Assembly (NCBI GenBank): GCA_025449115.1
Contig: JAHLKC010000146.1
Span: 35,108-99,107 of the forward strand
DNA length: 64,000 nt
Direction: 5' to 3'
DNA from: Chytridium lagenaria
Lineage: Eukaryota > Chytridiomycota > Chytridiomycetes > Chytridiales > Chytridiaceae
Both the position numbers and the translations under genes were made by a program. Each line of letters opens with the position of its first letter. Positions within the stretch are counted from its first letter, which is position 1. Shown here piece after piece: positions 11,798-22,664 of the stretch. The notes below the pieces were generated by a model that was not told where the DNA came from, did not search any database, and saw only the letters and a program-made list of their open reading frames with translations.

Positions 11798-13080
11798 ATG
11801 TCAGATCTCTTTGATGATGCAGAAGGCAGCGATGACCAAGAGTATGAAAGATTCTCCCCATACCCTGGTTTGGGCCACGTTTTGGATGATAGTAAGCCTG
11901 CGGAGTCTCCTGCAGCCGATTCGGCACATGGACATGATATTGTGGTGGATACTAGAGTTGGCAAAAGGATTGATTGCGCATTACCAACAACACTAACACC
12001 TCGACAAGCATGGGACGAGAAGATTGCACCATCGCCACCTGTCAATGCGGGAGTTACTCCAAAGCTTGAGAAGCAGCAACTGGAAAGACAGCGAACTCAA
12101 TCCGTGCAATCGTGCGTGTCCTCTGTATCTTGTAGCTCCATCCCAAGACGCTCCTCAACAATTACTTTCCGAAAGAATTCTCTCGTAGGATCGCTCGATT
12201 CTCTTTCAAGCTCTGCAAAACCTTTTAAGAGCTCTAAAGCCTCATTGAATGGTGAAACCACTGCAACCTCCACCCTTAAATCGTCATCAAAGTCACAATC
12301 TCTTTCAAACATATCCACACGGCGAGATCAGTCATCGCTTCATACAAAAAGACCGCAGTCTGTTTCCCTAGTTACAGCGATTTCGCCGGCATCTCGGATA
12401 AAGTCCTCAAATTTGGTTGCAGTGACAAGGGAGTTAACGATTCCTTCCACAAAAGGAAAGGGCCCGGCACTTTCTAGCGTTTATTCAAAAAGAGCTTCAA
12501 TTTCAACACCGTCTCTTAGCCTAACACGTCCAACAAAAACCACTTCAAGTCCAGGTCTTGGGACGCCCAGCCGCGTAGCACGTCCCATTACCGCAGCTCA
12601 AAATACAGCACGCTCGACTTCATCTTTAAGTCCTACTACATCCGAACCAAAGCCATCTCCTAAACCTAAAGCTCCAGAAACAACCTTCCGGAACCCAACT
12701 TCCACCCCAAGATCTCCTCTCCAACAAAACCTTCACAAATCCTTTTCATCCGTTCCATCTCTTCGTATCTCGGTGTCGCCCGCATCTTCAAACCGCTCAA
12801 TGTCTCCAAAATACCGGACTCGAGATCATTCTCCTCTGGAGAGCATATCACCGCCAAGATCGTTGGGATGGCTGAATGCGGTTGATGAAGAAAGGACTGA
12901 TATTGGGCTGAGAAATCATGAGCCAAGGGGAGAAGTCAGTTTAGGAGTAAATCTGGGGATGATAAGACGAGAAGCTCCGAAAGAAGTTTTGGGTTTGCGT
13001 CTGAAACGTTGGCGTCGGCTGCGAAGAAAAAGTCGCCGTCGCTGGGGTCATTGAAGGATGAGAAGTCACGATGGAATTGA
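11798..13080 (+). CDS. Ser/Thr/Pro-rich hypothetical protein
   Basis: This is a long single-exon reading frame of about 425 residues starting MSDLFDDAEGSDDQEYERF. It is dominated by serine, threonine, proline and basic residues, and I see no folded domain, signal peptide or membrane segment. It looks like a disordered, phosphorylation-prone protein, perhaps microtubule- or cortex-associated; that is only a guess from composition. Near 12950 the frame seems to change by one base in a GGGG run. The better C-terminus reads SSERSFGFASETLASAAKKK and ends at 13080, not 13054. The open frame continues upstream to 11600, but that part does not look protein-like. The gene is divergent from TBC1D32 and in the same direction as CFAP161. 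Confidence 0.6.
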
Positions 13081-13269
13081 TGGGGATATCTTTCATAATA
13101 GTTGTATGGTTGCGTCTTTATACGGTCTAATTGTACAAGAGTGAGCATTACACTCAGTAACCTCAAGAAGATAAGTTTATAGTTCTGTGGAAGGATTTCC
13201 GAACGAAAGATCTTCAAACCACAATATTTAATTGCAAGTAGAAACTCAATATATTAATAAACATCAGAA

Positions 13270-14429
13270 ATGCTCGAGAACGTCGTCCCTCCACCGTTTG
13301 TGAAGCATCGAGTGGGTAATTGGTGCGAAGAGTCAGTGTTGAAGGAGGTTTGTCAACATCCCATTTGTTTGGCATCTGACATTTCTCGTGAATGGCTAGT
13401 CGCAATTACGGGAGTTTCTCGACAAGAGCAGCAGAGGGCTGCTCAAGATTGAGAGAGCGACGTTGAGGCTTGACACCGCCACTCAACAGGTACTCCTAAG
13501 CCCTTCCATCATCTTTTTATTCCATCGGCTGACATTGAGTATGTCAAAAAAAAAAAAAAAAAAGGTCCCACTCTCATCCAAACTCGAGTATAATGCAAAC
13601 ATCATGATCAAGGTAAACACCTCAACCCTCCATCCAATGCATCCTAACATTTCAACAAAGAACATCTCCACAAAAGGCTTCCTCTCCGTCGACGTCCCCG
13701 ACAACTACCCCGAATCCATTTTCGAAACCGACGTCTTTTCGTTAACAACCAGCAGCGAAACCAAAACCTCGACCGCTCGCACCTGCTTCCGTCTTGAGCC
13801 AGTGGACGAGTACCGTATTCCCGGAGACACGACGATTCGATATGCGCAAAAGTTTTATATTATCGCGAGCAGCGCTCTGGTGGATAAACCTGTATGTTTG
13901 TCTAAAGAATATTGTTGGTTTTAGGAAAGAGTCTGATTTATTTGTTCAGATGTATCTGTGCTCGGAGGCAAAGAGTTTTGTGAGTTTTGCAAAAAAGTCA
14001 AAGAACCAGCAGGCTTTTTTGTCTTTCAAGAAGGATAACCGCTCTGTGTGGTAAGGATATTTGTTCTACAGTCTTTATGATGCTAAAACCTCCAAAGGCA
14101 AATCATCTACGAAGAACCGAAACTCCGTTTAGAGTCCGAGGGAACTCCTATTGAGGTAGATATATCTAAAAAACTCGTGGAGGAAGACTAACAAAAACAT
14201 ATAGTTAAACACCCCCGTCGTTATCCAGCATTGCCTAACCGGCAGCTGTCTGGGCTCCACTCAAACCGACAAAACTTTAATCAGGAACAACTTTGGCGTA
14301 GAATGGGAGGTGGACTGTCATTCTCACAGGGATTTCGGAACACGCAAAGAGCAGTCTCCCAACCACTGGGTCCTGTGCATTTCATCATTAAAAAAAACGG
14401 ACTCATCGACCCACACCCACATACCTTAA
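13270..14429 (+). CDS. CFAP161: CFAP161, cilia- and flagella-associated protein 161
   Basis: CFAP161 is a microtubule inner protein of motile axonemes. The start reads MLENVVPPPFVKHRVGNWCE, matching the family's GPGVRIGNWNED opening. Next comes REFLDKSSRGLLKIERATLR (family: FLEKRDKGKLLIQRSRRLK), then IRYAQKFYI, MYLCSEAKSFVSFAKKS, IYEEPKLRLESEGTPIE and a C-terminal NHWVLCIS (family: RNHWMLV). At least five introns are visible, with donors at about 13351, 13491, 13890, 14052 and 14154. The acceptor before VPLSSKLEY follows an 18-base A run at 13543-13562. Length is about 290-300 residues, like the animal protein. The tail after the conserved NHW motif is not conserved. Its position near TBC1D32 gives two ciliary genes within 8 kb. 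Confidence 0.85.
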
Positions 14430-14503
14430 AAAACTATCACATAGATACGCAAGGTACCTCGTATCAAAATTCTATAAAACAAACGATGACATTGTAAACT
14501 ATC

Positions 14504-15506
14504 TCAACTATTAAACAACCTTGAATAAAGTTGATCATGCATCCCCTGCACCAAATCCACAACAGGAGCACACTGATAAGCCTCCCCATCCGCGCGCTTC
14601 GCAAACCCCAATTCCCCACTCTCTTTCACCTCCTCATCATCCCAAAGATTAAAATCATCCCAAGTCGACGACGCGTTTTTAACCGAGTCCGTGTCATTAA
14701 ATTTTCATTAAGCCTGCTCTGGGCTTTACGTAGAATGGATTCGGTGTCGGGACGGATAGCGAGGAGGAGTTTTTGACCGGCATAGGGACCGACAAGGTTG
14801 AGACGGACGGCGGCGGAGATGATGGAACGGGCGTGTTGGAAAAGGAGGAGGTATTGGGTCGTTTCTGATAAAGATATTAGGATTAAGAGAAACGCGATGC
14901 GGCGGGTTACCTAGACTTAATCCGAGGCAGAAGCAAGTCATTCCAAAAGTCACTGGAAGGTGTCCTGGTGTCCTGTTGCCCTGTGTAATTATAGAGAAAA
15001 AAAAGGGATTCTCAATAAAACAACCATCGCGTTGCATTGGAGAACTCACCCTAATATCCTTCCTTATCATTTGCAACAAATCGAGATACTGACTTCCCGT
15101 CTCCAACAACCCCTTTTCAAGCAACGACACATACGCAGCCCCCTGCGCTCTATACGCCCTCCTTGCGACATGATTCGACCCAACCATCGCATCCAACCCC
15201 ACATCAAGCGCAACCAACCCTTTCCTCACCTTCCCCACCTCCCCACCCTCATCAAACCACTTCGTGCATTTCCAAGCTCCCGTCGTATACGGTAACCCCA
15301 TTCCAGCTAACCCATTCACAGAGGCGACAATGAATTCCCTGAGATCAGGGATATCGTTGATTCCTGTCAAGATGTCGGACGAGCTCGCTATATGACCCAT
15401 GTGGACGGCTGCTTCGAGACCGGAGGAGGCGATGAATCCGCCTGTGGGTAGGGCAGAGTCCGGCGAGAACAAACGTCACCCATTGATCACTGGTTCCTTG
15501 ATCCAT
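14504..15506 (-). CDS. ureF: Urease accessory protein UreF
   Basis: UreF works with UreD and UreG to deliver nickel and CO2 to urease. The family signature is clear near the N-terminus: SPDSALPTGGFIASSGLEAA. It is followed by DLREFIVASVNGLAGMGLP, WKCTKWFDEGG, NHVARRAYRAQGAAYVSLL and, after introns, QHARSIISAAVRLNLVGPY and APVVDLVQGMHDQLYSRLF. The last exons run to the stop at 14504. I place the start at 15506 (MDQGTSDQW). Between it and LFSPDSALPTGG the frame slips by one base (near 15465-15480), most likely a sequencing error. The gene is divergent from UreG with 77 bases between start codons, so the two probably share a promoter. It converges on CFAP161. Confidence 0.88.
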
Positions 15507-15583
15507 ATGGATGATACAGGGCTTGTTAACGTTGATAACTAAAAAGTGCTTGGCTTGCGATTTTTCCCTCAAAACTTTGCGTC
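15507..15583. promoter_or_regulatory. Short shared upstream region of UreF and UreG
   Basis: Only 77 bases separate the start codons of the divergent UreF (minus) and UreG (plus) genes. Core promoter and both 5' UTRs must lie here or overlap the opposite gene. I cannot name a specific factor site. Confidence 0.5.
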
Positions 15584-16802
15584 ATGGCCTCAAACCAACC
15601 TTCATCCGTCGCCGAGTTCTTTGTTCACGGTGCATCGTACAGACCAGGCGATGTCATCCCTCAAGGCGCCCACACTCATGACGGTAAGCTTTCCCCCAGT
15701 TTTTTTTAATCACATGGGTTATCAAGGCGTCAACTTCCACACCTCCCACTCCCACTCCCACGCATCCCACGATCATGGACCCCGCGACCACGGCCACACC
15801 CATGACGCCATGGAGCATCCCGGCCGCTACCTCGAACGCGACGCTCCCCTATACAACAACCGCAACTGGTCCGATCGCGGGTTCACCGTCGGCATCGGGG
15901 GGTAAACAAGTCCCCTTCGCATCTCCCTAAACCTCTAACCCCCTCTTTTCTCCAGCCCCGTCGGTTCCGGTAAGACCGCACTCATGCTCGCCCTCTGTCG
16001 CGCCCTCCACCCTACCTACAACGTGGGAGCCGTGACCAATGATATTTTCACAAAAGAGGATGCCGAGTTTTTAATCAAACATGAGGCGCTGCCGAAAGGA
16101 CGGATAAGGGCGATTGAGACGGGTGGATGTCCGCATGCGGCGATTAGGGAGGATGTGTCGGCAAATTTGGGGGCTTTGGAGGCATTGCAGGAGGATTTCG
16201 GGTGTGGGATTTTGTTGGTGGAGAGTGGTGGGGATAACCTTGCAGGTAAGCTTTGCGCTTTTATTGTATGCTGTGGGGGTACTGTTGGCTTTCTTATTTG
16301 CGATCATTATTTTTTGCGCGTCTGCGTTTTGTTTTTAACCTAACCATTTTTTTTCTTTCATCGACGTTTCTGTTCATCATCTCACCTTCCCTCTTTCTTT
16401 CCCCATCCTTTCATCTCATCGCTCTTTCCCACTTTTTCAACATCATTCCCATTCTTCGCCTATCCTCCATCTTTCCGCTCGCGCTCCCCCACCCACATCA
16501 CAGCCAACTACTCCCGCGAACTCGCCGACTACATCATCTACGTCATCGACGTTTCGGGTGGCGACAAGATCCCACGTAAAGGCGGACCCGGGATAACCCA
16601 AAGCGATCTCCTGGTGATCAACAAGACGGATCTCGCTGACCTTATTGGAGCAGACCTTGATGTGATGAAACGCGATTCGGAGAGGATGAGGGAGGGAGGA
16701 CCGACGGTGTTTGCGCAGGTGAAGAATGGGGTTGGGGTTGATAGGATTGTGGGGTTTATTTTGGAGGCGTTGGAGAAGAGTGGAGCGAGGAAGGGGGTTT
16801 GA
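15584..16802 (+). CDS. ureG: Urease accessory GTPase UreG with His-rich N-terminus
   Basis: UreG is the GTPase that carries nickel to the urease activation complex. Domain order: a 35-residue leader ([16 protein letters not shown] onward), then a strongly His-rich segment ([20 protein letters not shown]), then the G domain. The G domain has the P-loop [10 protein letters not shown], the [13 protein letters not shown] motif with the CPH nickel site, [24 protein letters not shown] and NKTDL. Three introns are seen: after THDG near 15684, after GIGG near 15903, and after DNLA (about 16246-16500). The last of these is long and pyrimidine-rich. No frame break is needed. His-rich N-termini are known in plant and some bacterial UreG proteins, where they bind nickel or zinc. 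The gene is divergent from UreF. Confidence 0.93.
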
Positions 16803-17636
16803 AATGTGGGGGTTTTTTTGGCCCCCAGTAGGTAAATAAAGGGTTGGAGTGACTTGAAGTGAGTGCAAGTTGGGCCGTGTGTTTTTGTTTATTTTGAAAT
16901 CGAGAAAGAGTGTTGAATTGGATTATAACCGTCGTTTGTTGATTCATTCTTTTGCGGTTTGTCGTTTTAGGTAATATACGGTACAATTATGTGCTAAAAA
17001 ATGTCGAATAAAAAGCAATTCCTCAACACTTTTTGATATGGTTTCTTTTTTTTTACGCTTTACCTTTCCTTTTGGATATTAAGTTTATTTGTGTTTGGCG
17101 AATGAACCTTCTTTTGAACATATTTCGTATTTAGGCAAGCTACATTACTATTTCAAGCTCCAACACCCCATGTTGAATTCCTGCTTTTTTGGCGTTTTGT
17201 TTGGGATGGATGTGATGAAACCACAAGAAACTATAGATGTTTGTTTATTTGGTAAAAATAAAGTGAATATGACAAAAAAAGACGGAAAAGCCATGAGCCA
17301 AAGTGTGGATACGAGAAAAAAAAAATACGACGTGAAACAATGAAAAAAAAGAATCAGAATGAAAATGCGATGCGATTGATAAAAGACGACAAAAACAATG
17401 GGAGTTGCGAAAAAAAAGTAAAGAGTTGTGACGGGGTTTGATAAAAAAAATAAGAAACGGAAGGGTGATAATGTACATGGATGAACCCCTCACATAACAA
17501 AAACATGAAAAAAAGGACGGAAGGAAAAAGGGAGTATCAGAAAATATGCGGAAATGTCATCTCATAATCAGAGATGAAAGAAGATACAAAACAAAATAAA
17601 ACAAAAAAAAAACCCCAACAAAAACAAAAAAAGAAA

Positions 17637-18780
17637 TCATTCCTTCTTCCCATCTCCATTCTTCATTTCCTTCTCCCCATCTCCATTCTTCATTTCCTTC
17701 TCCCCATCCTCATTCTTCACTTCCTTAATCTGCCCATCCACACCACCCTCCATCATCCTCATCCTCTCCTCCACAACCCTCCTCAACCCCTCAACAACCC
17801 ATTTATGCACCCTCACCTTCCTCAACCTCTCCTCCTCCCCCCCTTCTCTCCAACCTCCAACCTCCCCATCATCTCCTCCACCTCCTCCACCTCCCTCTGC
17901 ACAACCCTCGTCGTCAACACCTGCCCCGGATAACTCCTCACCCCCCCACAACATTCCCCACCTTCATCACCCTCTCAAACCCATAAGGTCCCAACACCGC
18001 ATCCCCCGTCCCGGCATTCAGTGGCGCCATGGACGGATACGCGGCGGCTTGGATGGACGCTAGGGAGGGCGGGAGGAGGAGGGTTTCGATGGTGGTGATG
18101 TCGCGGGAGAGGGTTGTGAGGAGGTTGGTGAGGGTGGTGAGGTCTTGGGGGGTGGAGGTGGTCAGGGAGGGGGCGTCAAACATCATGGGAGGAGGGAGGA
18201 GGTGTGGAGGGAGTTTGGGGGGAGAGGGTGGTGGGGTAGGGGGGGAGAGGAGGGGGGGTATGGGGGGATGGGGTGTGGGAGGGGACGGAGGTGGGGACGA
18301 TTGTCGGGGGTTGAGGGAAGAAGAGGGGTGGAGGGGCGTCGAGGGTGGGGTGGAGTAGGTTGGGTTCGGGAAGGTGGTTGAGGGGAGTGTGGTAGAGAAG
18401 GTAGTGGCGTGAGGGGTGGGTGGAGTAGGTTGGGTTGGGGAAGGTTGTTGGGGGGAGGGTTGTGGAGAAGGTAGTGGCGTCGAGGGGTGGGGTGGAGTAG
18501 GTTGAGGTGGGGAAGGTGATTGGGGGTACGGTGGTCGAGAAGGTAGGGTCAAAGACCATAAGAAACTGGGCGATACTGTCGAGGCGGGTTTGGATTTCTG
18601 TAACAAAAACAAAGACGTTAGATCAACAAGTTCATAGCAGTATATATGCCGTTTGATGATATCACTACAAAAAACTACGACTGCAAACCTGTACCGCACG
18701 CAAGAACTGGACTTTTTTGGATAAACCCGACACGTAGATAAAAAAAATGGGCATAGGTTTACCTTATTCTGGACGTGAAA
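17637..18780 (-). CDS. Pro/Thr-rich protein with tandem repeats, function unknown
   Basis: I do not recognise this protein. After a splice acceptor at about 18602 it begins IQTRLDSIAQFLMVFDPTF. Three or so copies of a Pro/Thr-rich unit (like TTLPPTTFPNPTYSTPP) follow, then a long proline-rich stretch. A more structured segment comes next (DLTTLTNLLTTLSRDITTIE), then GPYGFERVMKVGNV, and a charged C-terminal half with VVQREVEEVEEMMGRLE and RVHKWVVEGLRRVVEERMRM that looks helical. The tail has three repeats of KNGDGEKEM. The frame changes around 17940 and 17830, so the parts are joined by inference. The first exon is not clear, and a short one may lie just before 18770. It could be a coiled-coil adaptor or a Mediator-like protein, but there is no real evidence for either. 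Confidence 0.4.
18340..18560. repeat. Coding minisatellite of about 65 bp units, G-rich on the plus strand
   Basis: About three diverged copies of a unit containing GGTGGAGTAGGTTG and GAGAAGGTAGTGGCGT follow each other. On the minus strand they encode the Pro/Thr repeats of the gene at 17637-18780. The plus strand is very G-rich in runs of three to six. Confidence 0.7.
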
Positions 18781-19087
18781 ATGGGACGGTGTGCGTGCGG
18801 TAAAACCTGGGTGGGGAAACTAATACTACTGCTAATACTACTACTAAAAACTACTACTAACTACGACTACTGCACCAATAAAAGAAAGAAAGAAAAAAGT
18901 CCCCCTCATCCAACCCACACAAATAAAATCCGAATAGCCGAGTCCATGACAAAAAAAAACACTGCCACTTTCCAGAATTTATTTCAAAAACATCTCTAGT
19001 CAGAACGTCCAGTACTTATAACCACACATACACACAGGGTATGTTTACAGAATGGCGATCAAAAGGAGAAAAGGCAGGGCGGGGTTT
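18781..19087. other. Gap with ACT trinucleotide repeats
   Basis: Around 18820-18870 lies an irregular ACT/TAC microsatellite. The rest holds no recognised gene and is probably 5' sequence of the Pro/Thr-rich gene and 3' sequence of the PacC-like gene. Confidence 0.5.
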
Positions 19088-21247
19088 TCAAGGTACCGAA
19101 TTTGAAGACTGCGACCATTTCCGTAAAGGTTGTTGTTGATCCATGGGTGCCTGCCCCATGACAACAGCAAGAGAAGAGACGGTGGATGAGAGTGATGGTG
19201 GCTGTGGTGGTGGTGGTGGACCCCAGGAGGTGTATTGGGGAGGAGGTGCCAAGTTTGACATTATGGGAGTTCCGGCGGGTGAGGGGAGGGTTGGGGTGGT
19301 GTAGCCTGTGGATGATGTTCTGGTGGGCATGGATTGAGGGGGGTGGAAGGGTGAAAGATGTGGAGATTGGAGGGGAGGGGAGGGTTGATGGGAGGAGGAG
19401 CAGGGACGGGGTAGGAAAGAATCGCGGGGGATGAAGAAGTGGGTAAAGGTTGAGGATGGGAGATGGGATTGAACGGTGGATACAGAGGTGGAAGAGGATG
19501 CTGAGGATGTGAAGGAGCAGGACCAGGATGGGGGGCGGTAGCGCCAGAAACAAACTCACCATCATTGTAAGACGCTGAGACTTTTTTGCGTTTCATGTCT
19601 GACACGAGACTGTCCATGGCGTTCATGGCGTTCATGTTGGACATATTTGTGTCAAAGGTGGATGAGATGTCGCGTTTACGGGAGACGGGGGCGGACATGG
19701 GTTGGGAAGTGGTGGGATAGTTGAAGACGCTCGGTGCGGGTTGACGGAGGGCCATGCCACCACCCATGGGACGTTGTTGTTGGTAGGTGACAAACTGGGT
19801 GTCTGTGAGGCCGGGAATGTGGGGTGAGATGTGAGAGAGGTCTGTGGTCGCCGAGTGTGGTGAGAGGTCTGTAAATCAGTCAGTAAAGAATTGATCAGAG
19901 CGTTTTGATGTCTTAATCAGAACAATGTAACATAAAGAACATAAAGAAATGTATACTTACTGGGCAAGCCACCTTCAGAAAACTCTGACCCGTTGGGAGA
20001 AATAGGAAAAGACTGTGGATTCCCGAGATGCGGCATATTCTGGTGAAGAAACCCGTTCACATGCACATTGTGGAGATGATTGTTTCCAGGTATATTGGGT
20101 GACGCGTGGTTCGAAGTAGGGGGTGTAGGATTGCTGCTCTGCTGCTGACTAGGAACAATGGTTGCTGTAGTTGCTGTTGTTGTTGTTATTGGTATAGCGT
20201 CAATCTTTGCAGCAGATGATGATGTAGTAGAAGAGGATGTGTAGAAGAGGGTGGGTTCTGATCTCGAGTGTGTAGTTTGTCATGCTTTTTCAAATCCTGT
20301 GGTCTCTTGAAGCCCTTGAACAACCTATTTTTTAATAATTAATAAATCGTTAATTATAAGTACGGGGGTAGAGCGTGGGAAGAATAATTAATAAAAATTT
20401 GAATAAATTTGGAATAAAAAGGAGAGAGATCCGAATGGTATTGGGAATAACATAAACTCTTTTCTATCCTCGCTCCGCTCGGAGCATGCTCAAAAACATG
20501 GAATACTACTCTAATGTCCTCGCTTCGCTCGGTACTAGAAATTAAAATACTCTAATGTCCTCGCTTCGCTCGTAGAAATTAATATAATGTCCTCGCTTCG
20601 CTCGGTAGTATAAATTCCTCGCTTCGCTCGGTACCCACCCACCCACCCCCAACGTCCTCGCTCCGCTCGGAGCACCCTCATCATCCTCGCTTCGCTCGGT
20701 CACCCCATCCCGCTCGCTCATACTCTATTCCTCGCTTCGCTCGGTCGCTCCGCTCGGAGAGAGTACTCACCGGACAGACATGCGGCTTTGAGAGGAATAT
20801 GAATACGGAGATGACTCGTGAGATGATCACGTTTCGCACAGAGGATGGCACAGTTGGCCCAGTGACAGTAGAGACAGAGGTTATTGGTAGACTTCCTGCC
20901 GACATGGTCATTGCAGAGATGGAGATAGAGAGCTTCGGCGTCGGGAAAGACCAGGTTGCAAGGAATGAGGTCAGGGGGATGAGCCCATTGACATTGCACA
21001 GCGTCAGGGTTCAGCAAGAGTTGGTGCTGTTGGAGTTGAAGGGTTTGGAGAGCAGATGAAGGAGGAGGTGGCTGTTGTTGTTGTTGGTGTTGGCTGCAGT
21101 GATGGTAGTGGGAGAGGTGATGCAGTGGTGGTTTGGGAGGAGGGGCAGCAAGAGAAAGAGGGATTGGGTTGCTGAAAGTTAAAGTTGAACTGCTGGCTGC
21201 TGCTGCTGCTGCTGCTGTTGCTGCTGATGCTGATGGATGTGATTCAT
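19088..21247 (-). CDS. pacC: PacC/Rim101-type zinc-finger transcription factor
   Basis: PacC/Rim101 proteins are fungal regulators activated by external pH. The diagnostic three-finger region is present: [18 protein letters not shown] with [13 protein letters not shown] (finger 1), [20 protein letters not shown] with [13 protein letters not shown] (finger 2), and KPHVC joined across an intron to [17 protein letters not shown] (finger 3). The intron at 20325-20770 lies inside finger 3, and the second cysteine of that finger is blurred by frame breaks. There is an extra A before KPHVC, a further slip after KLHTR, and another at the exon join. The N-terminus is Gln-rich, from a CAG/CTG run at 21197-21228. 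The C-terminal half is Pro/Ser-rich and includes [19 protein letters not shown], which resembles the region near the PacC processing site. The start at 21247 and end near 19088 are approximate. Confidence 0.82.
20468..20760. repeat. Array of nine short GC-rich repeats in the PacC-like gene's intron
   Basis: Nine copies of a roughly 16-18 bp element occur in 290 bases, all in one orientation, separated by 10-50 bases of AT-rich or C-rich spacer. There are two forms: CCTCGCTTCGCTCGGT (majority) and CCTCGCTCCGCTCGGAGC. The core of the first form, CTCGCTTCGCTC, reads the same backwards (a mirror repeat). The second can fold, since GCTCCG pairs with CGGAGC. They fill an intron of 446 bases where neighbouring introns are 35-100. 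Confidence 0.85.
21197..21228. repeat. CTG/CAG trinucleotide run
   Basis: A nearly pure CTG repeat on the plus strand encodes polyglutamine at the N-terminus of the PacC-like protein on the minus strand. Such runs are prone to length change and to assembly errors. Confidence 0.9.
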
Positions 21248-22447
21248 CGCGTAATGGATGAATGGATGGGGGATGGAGGATGACGGGTGTAGAGGGAATG
21301 TAGTTGTGGAGTGGAGGAATGCTGACGAGGATAAGAGAGAGGCTGATGAATGATGATGATGGATTCCCACGCCAAGTAAGTAAGAAAAAACCAAACAGGG
21401 TTTTTAAGGGAGGGGAGAAGGCGAGGTGGAATGAGGGGAATGAGGGGAGCAATATAATACTATTAGATTCTTGGCTGAATGAAATGAATGGAATGAATGA
21501 ATGACGGTGAAGAGAGGATATCTAAAATATTTATTTCTATTTCTGATGTAAATAAATATTATAGATTTCTTGGCCTTGTATGACCTTCGAGAAGACTGCA
21601 CTTTGATATTTTCTTGGCATATCTCTTACTCACTCCCATTGGCTGATTAGACTCCGAAGTCCTTAATAATAATATTATTATTATAAAATAAAAAATAAAA
21701 ATATTTTAAATAAATAAAAAGGAAGACAACTTAGACACCCGAATCCGAACTTTAAATATATATTACCTACATAAGTACATAAATAGTAAATATGCCATGT
21801 GCTCGATAGTAATAGTGTCGTATTCAAATATTATAAGTTACCTTTTAAATATACTAAATAGTATTTATTATTATGTTTATTATTATCGTCACTGCACAAT
21901 GAATGAATGACGGCCACTCTCACTCTGTTTTTTATAATAAATAAATAGAAATAATGGATATAAATAGATGGAGAGATATGCAAAGAGAGAAAGATGATGC
22001 CAAAAGAAGGCTCATGTATGCTAAACAGGTCACTTCATACATTCATCAATAATGCATTTTCAGTCATATTCATTCATTTTCTTGTCTCTTGGCTTTTATT
22101 TATTTAGTCACTCACATCATATGTACATATGATTTATTAATATATCCACTGCTCACTATTTATATGCAAACCTCCAAGTCTTGGACACACATGTCCGAAG
22201 TCTTGTACCACTGTGCAGTCTGAATCTTGATCAACCCATTTTGCCACATGGACATCCATAAGAAAATAAAAAGCAATTTATTTATTTATTTAATTAATTA
22301 CGATCTCACATCGATCAGTGCTTTTTCATGCTCACCAAGATTTTGTTTTATACATTTCATTTTGATTTATGGGGAAATTACTACCCATTTATTCAAGTCA
22401 TTAAAGGTTCAACACAAGATTAATCACATTCCATTCGACATCTATTT
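21248..22447. other. AT-rich intergenic DNA
   Basis: This has many TTA/ATAA and TTTA microsatellite-like runs (for example 21660-21720, 21900-21960 and 22270-22300) and GAATGAATGA runs near 21480-21505. No conserved reading frame, tRNA or repeat family is recognised. Base composition is much more AT-rich than the flanking genes. Confidence 0.6.
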
Positions 22448-22578
22448 TAAAACATGTCCAGCCAAACACCCTCACACACATTCGCGTCTTCAAAACACGG
22501 AAAAATAGATTAAAATATTATAGGCAATGGAAGCCCCCATTATAGGTTCAGGAAAGTGTGTGAGCTGGACATGTTTTA
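22448..22578. repeat. Inverted repeat pair, possible small transposon relic
   Basis: A 15-base sequence TAAAACATGTCCAGC at 22448-22462 recurs as its exact reverse complement at 22564-22578. The arms enclose about 100 bases. Just inside, both arms also share a CTCACACAC stretch (offset by a few bases). The layout fits a small inverted-repeat element such as a MITE, but no target duplication is evident. Confidence 0.4.
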
Positions 22579-22664
22579 GTTAACAGAGTTTGTATTCCAA
22601 GACAGATCGTCGATGGCATCAAAAGCATTCAGTATGATAGACCAAAAGGGAGAAGGGGAGTTAT

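Noticed and set aside
14504..16802. Horizontal transfer of a bacterial urease operon
   Set aside because: UreF and UreG have spliceosomal introns and are divergent, and urease is the fused eukaryotic chain with many introns.
20468..20760. Regularly recurring short repeats that might suggest a CRISPR array
   Set aside because: Spacers differ widely in length and composition, the DNA is a fungal intron, and no cas genes are present.
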